NCBI GenBank assembly: GCA_003024785.1
Contig: PUQB01000009.1
Coordinates: 269,001-333,000 of the forward strand
Direction of reading: 5' to 3'
DNA length: 64,000 nucleotides
From: Selaginella tamariscina
Lineage: Eukaryota > Streptophyta > Lycopodiopsida > Selaginellales > Selaginellaceae
Shown here: positions 11,930 to 24,263 of the stretch, piece by piece
Numbering within the stretch: the stretch's first letter is position 1
Layout of the letters: the number at the start of each line of letters is the position of its first letter
Position numbers and translations under genes: made by a program
The notes under the pieces: model-generated
What the model was told of the DNA's origin: nothing
The model's input: only the letters and a program-made list of their open reading frames with translations
Databases searched by the model: none

Positions 11930-12634
11930 AGATCAGAACTGGTTCGTTGCTTAGGAGATACTTCATGTACTGCAAATGCTATATGTTTGGAAAGTGTAGA
12001 GATATGTTCCTGTAAACGACTTCAATTCATGTATTATGAGAGGAAGAAATGATCTGCACTTGTAGACAAATTCAACATTGAAGATTACACTGGGACTAGG
12101 TATATTACAAGCGGCCTTAATCCATTGATTGATATTTATGATTGTCAAGTCCATGAATTTCTACAACTAAGGATAAACTGACTGGCAAGTTGAGTTGGAG
12201 AGTTGCAATGCCTGATCACACGAAATACCGTACAAAACTTCTACGCAATGAGGACTAATTTTCAAAGTCCAGCCACGATTAATTAAGTTAATTATTTTAA
12301 TATTTTATATACAATTAATTAAGTTAATTATAACTAATTACCACTAATAATATTTATTTATTTTGATATAAAGATATCTATGACTCGTGCTAATGCAGGC
12401 TAATTATATCGGCTAGATTTGAAAAGCTGCCTGACGATTATGTATTCGTGCTACGGTGGTGCAGTGGTATATACTCGCAGTCCAAAGCTTCCAGCCATCA
12501 TCATTCCACAACTTAGAGAGGCTGCAGCAAAAGCAGGACTTGATTTTAATAAGTTCACTACAACCAATAATGACTGCAATCCACACAGCCTTCGTTCTTT
12601 GTTAAGTTCCAGAAGAAGTTACTTCATGATTTAA
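11930..12634 (+). pseudogene. violaxanthin de-epoxidase family pseudogene, copy 1
   Basis: VDE converts violaxanthin to zeaxanthin in the thylakoid lumen for photoprotection. Family landmarks appear in order but in changing frames: the Cys-rich domain (SELVRCLGDTSCTANAICLE at 11933, then KCRDMF and VNDFNSC), the lipocalin start (LVDKFNIEDYTGTRYITSG, then LNPLIDIYDCQVHEF) at 12060-12160, [25 protein letters not shown], and [19 protein letters not shown] with [15 protein letters not shown] at 12452-12560. Frameshifts occur near 12010 and 12165, and the usual YRGRNDAWDG stretch is missing before YGGAVVYTR. An AT-rich interval (12258-12402) ending in GCTAATGCAG fits a retained intron, so this is a genomic copy and not a processed one. 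It could also derive from a VDE-related (VDR) gene. Confidence 0.85.
12258..12402 (+). other. relic intron inside VDE copy 1
   Basis: AT-rich sequence without coding similarity separates the SWRV and [10 protein letters not shown] parts. It ends in GCTAATGCAG, and the same 3' end precedes the equivalent coding segment in copy 2 on the other strand. Exon sequence that should lie between (the VQKFVQDP to DDWYI part of VDE) is mostly absent. Confidence 0.6.
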
Positions 12635-14729
12635 ATGATGTATAATTGCATTACATTTAATTACCCTTATAGCTTAGTAAGAGTTCCACAAGGAGCTTCC
12701 ATTATATACAAGGTTTCAAAATGTGGTACTTTTTCATAAGTTAGCATATATGTTGAAGCATAGTTTGTTATGCTGTTTATTTACGTAATTTTTTTTGTTG
12801 GAAGTAAAAATGTCAAAACTAATTGGTACCCCTTTCAGACCTACACCTTCAATTTTTCCGCACCAACTTGTTCTTTCTTTAGTATAGAGACTCTGAAGGT
12901 TACACGTCTGTGACGTATTTGCTTTCTTTATCATAGAGAGGACCACATAGGGAAGATCCCAGAGAACCACAGCAGTTGACAAACTATGAAAGAAACAATA
13001 TCTCTTTTTCCTGGTAAGATATCAACTTAATCAAAGATATATTAATCTCTTTAATCTACTTTGTTTGGATGATACCTGGGATAATAATAATAATAATAGT
13101 GGTGGTTGTTGATAAGGCCACTTTCTTAATCAAATGAAAATGTACTAAATAACACAAACAGCGAGAGCACAACTAGTTACATAGAAAGTCAGATAAAGAC
13201 AAACATAGTCAACCTGGATGGAAAGCGAGTAGATATGATACTAGATTAAACAAACAGTGAGAGAACGTCACGCTAGTTACGTCAGATTCATGACATAAGG
13301 TGGAGGATACAAACAAGCGTGATCAAGTGAACTTCACACGGAACTTGATACTTTATAACCTATATGGAAAGCCACACATGATATTTCATCTACCATAGGG
13401 AGGCCAATGTATTTCATACCGTATAATTTAGTATTCATTTTGTCAGTATTGGTTGTTATCCAGCTTTAGATGTAATCTAGGTATGTGGGAGCATCTCACC
13501 AAATCAAAAGATCTCAATAAATAGAATAAAAAAGGTTGTTGAAAAGTGTATGTTACTTGAACTTTCTATATATATAAATAAATTTTTATTATGATAAATA
13601 TGTTCATATATATGTAAGTATTTATGGGATATATGCAATTAACTAGTTTGAATATTGGGTTTGCGACGGCGTAGGAACCTTAAGAAGTTATGTAACTTGA
13701 GTCAAAATGTTATAGAATATTTATGAATTGTCTTTATTGATAATGTTTATTTCTAAACCACTAAATAAACCATATTGATTTAAATTAATTTACATAGTGA
13801 TTTTGAATTACGTAAAATATATAAATTTAATTTATATTCATTAGTTTTATGAATACCGATGTAGTATATAAATTATTAATATATTTAAATTAAGATTTAC
13901 TATTTATGAATAGTAAAAACATTGGTGTGAACAAAAATTATTAATTCTAGAAAATGACATATACTAATTTGTCATTTACTATTAATGTTTATTAATGATA
14001 AATCTTAAATGTGAATAAATTGACATTTAATTTGAATTTAAATAAGTTTAAAATATCTTAAAAAGAAAAAGTTATAATGATTTTAATTTTATTATTTTAA
14101 TATGATTTGATATATATATTTTTATTAATATAAAATTCTTCTTCTTTTTATAGTTTTATTTTTAATAAATAAGACATCGTTAAAATTACTAAAACAAAAT
14201 TCTTGTTAAAAATAATTTTTGTTTAATTAAGAGATGATATTAATTTAATTTGTTGTATTTAACAAAGAAAAGATGTAAAACAAATTAGACTAATTGACAT
14301 ATTTGACCATAACATCAATCAAAATATACACTATATAAATAATGTTATTGTGCATTTATAACAATATGTTTGAGATGATTTAAAACTCAACAACGTTATA
14401 AAAATAAGTATAAAATTAAAATTATAACATTAAAATATATATAGGAGATTTAATTAATAGAAGTATACATATATGTAAAAATATTAGTATTATATGCATA
14501 CTAGTACAAAAGAAAGGTATAATAACGTATTATATTAATGAATATGCTAAATTAAATTATAAAGCTACACTTTATATAAGATATGTTTAGTTGTATAAGT
14601 TTTAATATTAACTTGAAAATAACAAAAAAAAAAAACGAATTACAATTTAATATACACAAAAATTCATGCACATGCAAACACACATACATGTTGTGATATA
14701 TTAATTTTGATTTTATTACTCTCTAAACT
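12635..14729. other. AT-rich spacer, partly repeat
   Basis: Besides the dispersed repeat at 12940-13315 there is nothing I can name. From about 13500 the sequence is very AT-rich with no extended ORF. Confidence 0.6.
12940..13315. repeat. dispersed repeat, second copy at 58380-58800 with one half inverted
   Basis: 12970-13155 matches 58610-58790 in the same orientation (TTGACAAACTATG..., then GGCCACTTTCTTAATCA). 13175-13310 matches the reverse complement of 58430-58560 (AGTGAGAGAACGTCACGCTA). So the two copies contain the same halves in different relative orientation. Identity as a transposon end is possible but unproven. Confidence 0.65.
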
Positions 14730-14967
14730 ATTTAGAAACAAAATGTTGAGCAAAAAATCCTACATTCTAAACGTAGCAGTGGTCGCCACCGACAAACCCG
14801 TATTAAGAGTCTATCAAAATATGAAAGAACAGATATAGAGTATAGATCAGACTTCAGAAAGTCGGGAAATATAAGGATGGCAAGGTATGTAGCATGTAGA
14901 ATTGCAGATCCCATCACAGTAGATAAAAGGAAAAGACTAAGATAACATATAATATGGATATAGCACT

Positions 14968-15115
14968 AACACAAACCCATAATAAGGGTATAGCATATAA
15001 CAGACCCGTAATAAGGGTGACAGACTCATAGACAAACCCGTAATAAGGGTGACAGACAGACAAACAAACCCGTAATAAGGGTGACAGACAGACAGACAAA
15101 CCCATAATAAGGGTA
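14968..15115. repeat. minisatellite, five units of about 29-32 bp
   Basis: The core ACCCGTAATAAGGGT recurs near 14975, 15004, 15036, 15068 and 15099, separated by GACAGA-type linkers. The core is itself an imperfect palindrome, so each unit can fold. Units differ mainly by CCCAT against CCCGT. Confidence 0.88.
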
Positions 15116-15164
15116 ACAGACTCACGGACTAGAAACCAATTCTTAGATGGTCAAACGGGAGTGA

Positions 15165-15425
15165 GAAGAGAAAAGATATAGCAAGTAGTACTGCAATCTC
15201 AATGCAGTAGAAATGAGAAGTAGAATCAAAGAATCAAGTTAGATACCATAGAGAAAGTAAGAAGAATAAAGATATAGCATGTAGTACTGCAGATCTCGAC
15301 GCAGTAGAAATCAAGTAAAATACTAAAGATAATAAAAGAGAATAGATATAGCAGGTAGTACTGCGGATCCCGAACGCAATAGAAATGAGAAGTAGAAATC
15401 AAGTAAGATACTAAAGAGTGAGAGT
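15165..15425. repeat. irregular tandem repeat, three units
   Basis: The phrase AGATATAGCA-GTAGTACTGC followed by GCAGTAGAAAT recurs near 15174, 15270 and 15344, with a weaker copy near 14890. Spacing is irregular (roughly 75-95 bp). It lies in the downstream part of the LTR-like block. Confidence 0.75.
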
Positions 15426-15502
15426 AAGAGGAGAGTATATATTGTCAAAACATAGTACAATATTCAGTATACCCCGGGATGCTTTCCTACCCCTAACTTC
15501 AT

Positions 15503-15511
15503 CTATTTATA
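15503..15511 (-). promoter_or_regulatory. TATA box of the LTR-like block
   Basis: TATAAATAG on the minus strand, in the same context as the TATA box of the D LTRs at 29109 and 49229. Function is inferred only from that parallel. Confidence 0.5.
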
Positions 15512-15790
15512 CCACACTTCCAGTCCAGTACATTCAGTTATCGTAACTTCCTTTGAATCTTATCCAGTTGGTTGCATAACTTCCTTAATGTTGTTATGAT
15601 AACTGCTCCCTTAGACGTAATACACTGAAATCTGGAACTGCCGTATCCTGGTTCTCTCTAGCACTACTGTATTCTGCTAATACTTGAATCATGTACGTTC
15701 TATGTTCTTCTCTAACTCTCGTATTTTTCACCATATATATTGTTTTTGATATTTTCCCCGTTATACTTTCCTAATGAAACACGTGTAAAC

Positions 15791-18700
15791 TTATAAATTT
15801 TATGATGCCTAAGTACTACTCTAACACAAAACAAAAACATTATTAAGAAAACATAAATCTACATCCCATGTCTCTTGTTTATATATTTCATTTTTTAATG
15901 CCTTAACCAATGAGTAAACCGTCATTACCAATTACCATTTATTACCCAAAATAAGCTTGTTAAAACTATCTTTTAAATAATTTATTTATTAACTAGGTGT
16001 AAAAATTAAATATGCAATTCTTCATGTAAAAATTTACTAAATATAAACAACATTTATTATTGTTTCACACTTGGAAGTGATTAAAGATAAGCTCACTAGA
16101 TTTCATTTAAAATATGGTAAATTATTATGACATGGTTGTCTAGTAATCTTGTTAACCTAGAATGGACATTAAATAAAAATTATTATTATATTATATTTAA
16201 CCACTAAATATTAAATCTAAAAAAGTTCTTTAAAATGTGTCGCCCAATGCTTACTTTCAATGTTGAAGCTATTTATAAATAATGATTGTATGAAATGTGA
16301 GAGGTGAAATACAAGATAAATTAGGTTTCTTTTTTTTATTTTATTTTCTTATTTGTAAATAAGAAGCTAGTTTACGATCGATATAGTTGTCATCAAAATC
16401 ATGAGACCCACTACAATCGTATAATGAGATATTTATTGGGATTATTTATTAGTTTTATATATATTATATTACTAATTGTTTACGACTGTGATTCTTTTAG
16501 AATATAAAGTCTCTTATCTTTATAATATAAAACTCTATGTATTATAAAATGTGATTGCTTTAAATGTTTTCACCCATTCTATATTTACCATCTTTATTAA
16601 AATATTGTTGGAATTCATTTTCTATTTTTTATCAAGGTCAAGGTTTTTATAACAAACTCATCTCAAGATACATTATAATAAATTATTGTATTAGTGTTGA
16701 AATTGTAATTGACACAACATAGATGAGCAAATTAAGATTATTAATTACAAATGATTTTTCCACTTTGTGCATCATTTTAAGTTGAAACTGAATTAACTTA
16801 TATTGTTTCATAAATACTTTGCAAAATACTTTATAATCACATTATTTATCGAAATGCCATGACTTATCAATGCTTTAAAAAAGTAATGAAAACATATATT
16901 TCTTTTTCACGAGTGGGTCATTGAACTTTTAACTTATCGTTAAACTTGCATTGAATTTAACTTCTTCAAGTAAAAGGCCATGAAGTAACATTTTTAATTG
17001 CAATACACATTCAATTATAAAATTAGACATATTACATTTTATTTCCAAGGTTTATTAAACTTCAACAATTGTAATATATATGCATGTTAAAAAAAAATAA
17101 CTTCTTTTAAGTTTGACAAACACCCATAGCAATTAAGGGTCCAATGTCATTAAATTCTTTACGATGTTTTGTACATTTTTTTGCAACTTAAGAAATATAC
17201 TTGATTTAACTAAATGTATATTTAGTTTCCTTAACAAACAATAATTGATATGCATGCAAAACATTTTAAAAAGTGTTTTAGAGGTTAAAGGGAAAATAAA
17301 TTAAAATGACTACCAAAAAGTTATTAATATACATTATCATGAATTCATACTTATATATAGGTAATCTCTAAACACATCGTTCATTATTGTGTAAAAAGTT
17401 GGGAAGAATTGCACAATTTAAATGACATAATAAAAAATTCAAATGACTTATAATATGATAAAAAAAATGATCTTCTTGGCTACTTGAATTTAATGATATT
17501 TAGATTTTAAATATATTCTTGAGGAATACCTTTTCTTTATTAGCCTATTAAATAAGTTATCCATTGGTGAAAAAAAAAATTTTATTCTTGATAATATTGA
17601 CATTTAATACTCAATAATTCACATACATGTACATCATATTATATTTTTTTCATTATGAATAATATTAATGCATTGTACAGTAATTGACTAGGACAAATGT
17701 GTCTTGCCCAAGTGCTATCTCTTTAACTTTATTAAGTCATGAGGAATTAATCAATAAAAAACCTTAATTAAAGAAGAATACCTTGATAAAATTTCCATCA
17801 TGTGATTCACATCATGTTTAAGAAGTAACTTAAATGGTAAGTCTTTTAAAAACATATCTTTAAACATGTTTAAAACCTTTACTATAGAATTAGGAATGAA
17901 CTCATATTTTAATTTCAGCAATTTCTAAAATTATTCTTTATTTTGATGCTTAACCGCCTTATACAATTGTTTTAAGGTAAGAAACATAAAATTATAATCT
18001 TTATTAATTAATGTTTTCATTTTATTGTTATTTTTTAATCATCTTCCTTGTGTTTTGTAAGCGTAATTTGAATATTATATTCCCTTTGTTTTCACCTTAA
18101 TTATATGCTTGTGAACCAATTCACACTTAATATGAAATTAAATCCTCATTTTTAAGATAATCAAGTCTAACTTAACCTTTTAATCTTCACATAAATAATT
18201 GCTATGTCACTAATAGTTTAAGAATCTTTGTCAAATTTTATATTTAGTTCAAGTTTGGATATAACAAAATAAATATTTATCCAAACTTAATCAATGAATT
18301 AAATTAATTAGCAATTCATTAATATAAAATAATATGTTACTCATATCAATCATTTAGATTGGGTCTCATATATCTTTATTATATATTAACAAAAGTTTAA
18401 TTTTGTTTTGTTAATCAGTCTTGGATACTTAAAAGGTTAATTCTATCTTAAATAATGAATAAGGTAGATTCTATTTGGTACAACACTATATTTGTTAATT
18501 TTTTAAGACCTTTAATCATTTTTGTACCTCTATGGATCAATCTAAAGTTCATTTGTGATAACCTTATCTATTCAGAGCCTCTCTTAATGGTCATAATAGT
18601 AGTCGAGAAGCTTAATGAAATTTTAATAGCATAAACACGATCATCTCTTATATAAATTCTTTCTTGCCTTAAAAACTTTGAAACAATTATGAGGTGAACT

Positions 18701-18919
18701 ACAAATGAGCAAAGTGAGATATATTTATTCCCTAATTAATAAATATATATACACTACTAGTTCACGTCACTTCTATCTCCATGCATAACTAAGGGTGAGA
18801 GAGGCGGCAAATGTCAACACTTCCTCTCAAATCTTACCCATGCACATGACATACGCCTAAAGCTTATTTAATCTTAGGAAACCTTTTGGTGCTAATGGTT
18901 TTATATAGATATCAATAAC
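15791..18919. other. very AT-rich spacer
   Basis: About 3.1 kb with no ORF above background, no RNA gene that I can see and no clear repeat. It consists of A/T runs and short homopolymers. Confidence 0.65.
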
Positions 18920-19329
18920 TTGATTGTGTGATTTCACAAGCCTTAACTACATCACCTTCCTTCTCACTTATTCATGGATGAAGCAATGCTCCACTAGGTT
19001 ATGCATACCCCATTGCATCATTCCCCCTCTATATCTTAGGGGAAACCTCGTCACTCAACACATCTCCAACTACCATCACTGTAAAACATGGCTTACATGT
19101 AAACATGTTGAACCATGCTAACATCTTTTACAAATACTCACATTGGCTAGTTTTTAATTCTCCACTATATTCATCTCAAAACGACTTATTAGCTCTCTCT
19201 TCATTCTTTGAATTGCCTTCTTTGAGTTGGTCAGCATCAAACAATCATCCACATGCACAACATACCCCACAAACAGTTTATGCCCCATTGTATACCCCAT
19301 TGGTTGTTGCATATACACCTCTATTGACA

Positions 19330-19490
19330 TATCTTCATTTAGGATGGTTCAAAGTTCTTTTGAGTAGCTAGAGCAAGAAACACCCCCAAAGTCACACTCT
19401 TCGCTATTGGAGCATACGTTTCAAGAAAATCCACACCAAGAATTTGGGTAAATCCATGAGCAACTAAATGAGCTTTGTACCTCTAAACTT
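19330..19490 (-). pseudogene. rt: copia reverse transcriptase start
   Basis: Minus-strand reading gives HLVAHGFTQILGVDFLETYA and then PIAKSVTLGVFLALATQ, the standard opening of copia RT (KARLVAKGYTQ...DF.ETFAPVAK). Downstream sequence to about 18920 continues in broken frames. Confidence 0.83.
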
Positions 19491-19947
19491 CACTTGCTAC
19501 CCATGACTAATCGACCAAGAGGAATTTCCATTATTTTTCACGTTCCATTCTTAGATTTCTTCATTCATCGTTTAATATCACTTTGGGCATGTGTTGCTAC
19601 AATTGCCTTCTTGTAACTGTGTGGTTCTATGATGAGATTACATGAATCTCATGGATAGTTGAGCTTGACTAAAGGATTTTTGGTCCTCAGTCCACGTCCA
19701 TAGCCTTCAATATCCACATGATCAAGCATACCTCTCCTTTGAACTTGGGGAACTACTAATGACTACTTAATTAAAGTTGAGGGCTCCAGCATGTGAGGAA
19801 TTTCTGTGGCATAAGCATGTACTTTATTCTCCTCCTCTTCCTCTAGCTTGATATGTGATGGAAACTTGTTTGTTCATTTACAATAGGTGGAACTTCGTCT
19901 TCATTAAGATTTGCCTAAAAAGGGAAGTCCAAGAGAGATTCTAAAAT

Positions 19948-20160
19948 TCACTCATCCATGTTTCCAGTATTAGCTTCACATACTTTATCTTTGTACACCT
20001 TGGCCTCATTGAAGATCACATTCCTATAGACATAAATCATGTGTACACCTAAATTGTAAAGCTTATATCCCGTATTTTTAAAGTATCCAACCAAGTAATA
20101 ACCTTCACTCTTTGGATCCAACTTCTTCATGTCCTCCTCTAAGAGAAAAGAGTTGGCCAA
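19948..20160 (-). pseudogene. int: copia integrase C-terminal segment
   Basis: A 70-codon frame contains KLDPKSEGYYLVGYFKNTGYKLYNL and VYRNVIFNEAKVY. This matches the conserved copia segment of the form KLDPKS...F(V/I)GY...YRLY......SRDVVFNE that lies between integrase and RT. Confidence 0.87.
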
Positions 20161-21190
20161 GCACCCATAAACAAAAAGATGCTTGATTAATTGCCTCCTT
20201 CATGTCCACACTTCTTTTGAGATCTATTGCAATTTCATTGATGATGGAATTTGGTTCTAGATGTAGAGAGTAGCACTTCAGCCCACACATTCCTTGGTAA
20301 GCTAGATGCATGTAGCATGCTCCTTGTTGCCTCCACAAGTGTGCATTTTTTTGTTATGCCACACTATTTTGCTACAGCATTCCACACCTAACATATTTCT
20401 TTCTGATCCCAACATGAGCGCCATAGGCTTTGAACTCGTTTGAAGTGTAATCTCCACCTTAAACATTTGATCCTCTTGCTTGTCATGTTCTCAATCATGA
20501 CCTTATATTGAAGAAAGTATGAAAACATCATAGCCATGGACAAAATGAAATAGAAACGGTGTGACCTGTGAAATCCTCAATAAATATCGCATAGTGCCTT
20601 ACACTAGTGACTCCGCTTGCATTGGTCCACGCATGTCAGAATGAGCCATCTCCAAAGGTTGAGACACTATTCACGTAGAATCATTAAAGAAAAGTTGATG
20701 CATCTTCTCAAGCATGCAACCTTCATATGGATCAAGTGAAATAGATGAGTCACAATATAGATCATCAACTAAAGCATGTTTAGTGATTCACTATAGTTAT
20801 GTTGACATGAGCTAAATATTAAATTCACAACTTTATTTTCAATCTTGTAACAACCATGTTCATGATTTTCTTCTTTTTTTAATCATTATCTTGTATCTTA
20901 TATAGGTTCCCAACACAATCTTCACGTACAACCTACTTCCAAACCTTATTTAACATTTGAACACTCTCATTATTAAACAACACCTTGTGGTGACTTGTAT
21001 CACAAATGTGTTCAACATATATAATTCCTTACCAAACCAGGCATGTGCAGAGCATCTCTCAAACTTAGCATCCTGCCACATGCTAGAGGCATACTCATAT
21101 TCCCTATACCATTAACCTTCTCAAAAATCCCATCAACAACTTGAACACTTATTAAAAGCATGTAAATCATCATTTTTACACACACAACAA

Positions 21191-23352
21191 GTTAGAATGT
21201 GTGACTTTTGGATTTTGTAAGATTTTTTGTATGACTTTGACAAAAAAGATACATAACTTTATGTGTGATTAAATGTTGAGTTGGCTTTTAATAGAGTTTT
21301 TTGCATAGACATATGTTTAAACATATGTTTTTACATCATTTGGTTTTATACATAATTAATTACATGACTTAGGGCACATACATAAATTAATCTATGGTTT
21401 TATGTATACTTTATTACATAACTTAGGTTATTCGACATTGTAAGGCTGAAACATGCCTTATTTCTGTTTTTGCACAATGAGCAAAAAGTGAATAGAGGGA
21501 CCTATAGTTATCACAAGCAAAGAGAAGCAAACATTCAACTTGGATAAAAAAAATTACATAACGAGAATCACACATTTACAAATGTGTAACATGTGTTTTC
21601 ATTTTGATGAAGAAAGATAACATTGGAGTCACAATGACTTATTTTATTATTTAGATTTTATTTTGCATTAAGAAGTAACAAAATTGAACAAGATAAGAAC
21701 CTTTTTGTAAATGAAAATTATGTTGTAAAAGGAATAATAAGTGAAAGAGAGAAATTGATACTGAATGATATGCTTAATAATTAAAATTTTTGTGAAGATT
21801 TTAATGAGAACAATCATGAAATCTAGAATGAAATATTGGAAAGGACAAATTTTGTAACCATTCAAACTTGTGCAAATCAAATGTGTAATTTTGTGTTTGA
21901 ATTCTCAATTTTTTTAACAAAGGTCATGTTGCAAAAGCAACTCAAAATTCCATTTTAAAAACATTTCACCTTTTTTGCCAAGGTTTTTGTACTAGATTGG
22001 ACATAGAGAATAAAACATTTTATCATACTTTGTAGCAATTAATCATTAAATAGCATGTTTAAAGGGTTAAAAATGCTAAGTTTGAATAAAAAATGTTTGT
22101 GTTACCATTCCAACAGTCCAACAAAAATACTTAATGACAATAAAGTTTATATGTATGAGTAAGAAAACATGTGGTTTGGTTTATGGTTTCATACATGACT
22201 TTTGACTACTGCTTTTGTAGGACATGCATGACCATAAACTTTATTAATTATATTTCGCTTAAGACTAAATTGTAGTTTAGAACTTTTATCAGAAGTATTT
22301 GTTATGAGAATTTAAGGTATTGGTAGAATCAAAATGCATGACAAGGAAAATAAAATTCAAAATTTTAATTGTTTTTAAAGAAATTTGGGAGGTACAAAAT
22401 GACGTGAATTTCATGCCTTTATTGACCCAGACCAAGAATATGTACTTACTTTACAATGTCCCAATTATCAGATAAATATACAATGTTGACCCAAATTTAA
22501 TATGTGGTTTCTTACTCATAATGTTCAAAAGACTTTAATTCTCATTTATAACCAATAAGAGGGAATTGTAGAAATTTCATGATATGCATTCATTAGGATG
22601 GCTTCAACTTTACACATACAAAATTGTAAAAGTGGATCATTGAATTTGAAAATTTTAAATCCATGTATAATAAAAGTTAGTACAATATTACTTAGTATTT
22701 ATGTCCCTTTAAAGCAAGTTTTGGTTGGACAAGACACTTTTGATCCTTTTTTGATATTATTATAGAATGAGCTTAAATAACTTTTTAAAGTTGGAGTGGA
22801 CATTGATTATGCTCTTTTATTTGAGCACTATGATATGTGAAGGAAATCTGCCAAGGCACACGGCATAACCGCAATCAACACGAGACAAGGGGATACAGTC
22901 TCAGGGCAATGTCTAATAAAGACAAGTCTAGTTGTAGGTGTTGTATTAAAATGGAGCATGTAAGGAAATATTACAACATTTAAAAAAAATCCACAAAACC
23001 CAAAAGGTAGAAAAATATAGACTTTTGGGAACATGGCTTGGCCCCAGTTTAACTAATGAAATAGGAAGGTCAGTAGAACTTAAATGAGCTCAAGGGATAC
23101 TAACATTCATGAAAAGTCATGTCTCTCCTGACTCACATGGGGTTATATATTTTTTGTATAATGAAGCATACGGTTTTTTTAATGTTTCAGATATAATTTA
23201 TTATCTCAAATTGTTATAAATCAATATAAAAAGGTAAATGAGAAATTTTTTATTAGCATTGCAACCCCTCAAAAGAAAGAGCTAGTAAAGTCTAGACTTC
23301 AACATATTGTTACAAGCCAAACAAATAAAATGTTTTCTACCATTTTCCATAG
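21191..23352. other. AT-rich spacer, unassigned
   Basis: No domain is recognisable. ORFs at 21668-21880 and 22828-23034 (both minus) are short and of low complexity or unknown. Some of this could be the 5' part of the copia relic, but nothing supports it. Confidence 0.55.
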
Positions 23353-24258
23353 TGTCATAGTTTTTACTATGACACGACCCTTTATTTGGGGTTTGACTGT
23401 TGTTACTTACCGAGTTGTGTGACGAACCCTAAATGTAGTAGGAAACAGGCCCGTTTAGTGCACTTGGGTATCTAGTGATTGTCATTAGGTATTTACAGGA
23501 AACTCTAGGCAAAGCTAGAACTTACCTTCTAGAAATTCTTGCCCAGTTTGACGTTCCAGGTTAGGGTTCTTCACAAAGTATAACTTGTCAAAATAAGGGT
23601 TAGGGTTGCCCTAACCCCACGCCCTAACCCCTCCCCTAGGGGTTAGGTTTAGGGTTAGGTTAGGACAACTATTTCTCTAAGGGCTGGCATTTCCGTGCTA
23701 GCCCACTTACTCACTTAAGTTAAGGGGGGGGGTCCATCACATAAATAAGGTAGAGTATATGTAGTGAGGCTTCCTGGGTTCAAAAGAGAGCTCGTTAACC
23801 TCCTACCGATGCAAGCTAAGCTTGTGTCGTCAAGGTGCAACCCTCTGTTGTGCCGCCCAAACTTCCACACGACAGAGGTACAACCCTATTGTTGGCAGGA
23901 TCTTGCCTTTGAGACAGGGGCACGTCACTTCAAAGGAGTTAGATTCCTTGGTCCGAAAACCTGTCCGCAAGCTCAAAGGCATTGCCCGAGTTCACATTCC
24001 GCAAAACTAGTGGTTGAGGCCTTGCTCCGGCTGCCTCAACCACGCCAAGCTAGGAACGACACCTGAAGCTCGGCTAGTCAGTGTATCCTGATTCATAAGG
24101 TGACTCTCGTTCATGGACTTAGTCAGCTAGGGGTTTGAGTTCCTAAGGCTTGGGTTCCTAATACGGGTTTTACCAGATTCCGTGGGGTTTTTAAAGAGGG
24201 GATTCCAAGGTTGGCACCTGGCAAGTCGCCTTTGTGGCACCAAGTAAAAACTCTAACA
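23353..24258 (+). mobile_element. solo LTR of the element E family
   Basis: Starts TGTCATAGTTTTTACTATGA and ends CTCTAACA. It matches both LTRs of element E (26149-27085, 52294-53106) along its length, with no internal region beside it. It is flanked by a perfect 5-bp duplication CATAG (23348-23352 and 24259-24263), which proves a real insertion followed by LTR-LTR recombination. A small ORF (23764-24066) inside has no domain. Confidence 0.93.
23595..23664. repeat. telomere-like and palindromic segment in the solo LTR
   Basis: The LTR contains GGGTTAGGGTTGCCCTAACC, then CCTAACCCC blocks, then TTAGGTTTAGGGTTAGGTTA. These include the plant telomere heptamer TTTAGGG and close variants in both orientations. 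Degenerate versions occur at the same place in the E LTRs (about 26400-26460 and 52520-52580). Confidence 0.85.
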
Positions 24259-24263
24259 CATAG

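Larger units (their letters stand above)
14730..15790 (-). mobile_element. diverged solo-LTR-like block related to element D
   Basis: On the minus strand, around 15430-15560, the order TATAAATAG, AGGGGTAGGAAAGCATC, GTATACTGAATATTGTACTATG closely follows the promoter region of the D LTR (TATAAATAGA, AGGGCTAGGAAAGCA, TATACTGTAATTTTGTACTATG). A TATATGGTGAAAAATACGAG stretch also resembles the upstream D sequence. The outer ends are too diverged to place; TG...CA termini and target duplication were not found. The downstream part is filled by the two tandem repeats listed separately. Confidence 0.55.
18920..21190 (-). mobile_element. Ty1/copia retrotransposon relic
   Basis: Minus-strand translation in shifting frames gives copia landmarks from high to low coordinates: GAG-pre-integrase (around 21130-20950, GNMSMPLACGRMLSLRDALH and MPGLVRNYI), integrase body (20850-20200), integrase C-terminal segment (20160-19948), then reverse transcriptase (from about 19490 down). 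Integrase before RT is the copia order. Stops and frameshifts are frequent. LTRs were not identified. Confidence 0.8.

Noticed and set aside
14968..15115. Palindromic repeats with short spacers resembling CRISPR repeats
   Set aside because: Only five units, the linkers are also repetitive (GACAGA), and the context is a plant LTR-like block.
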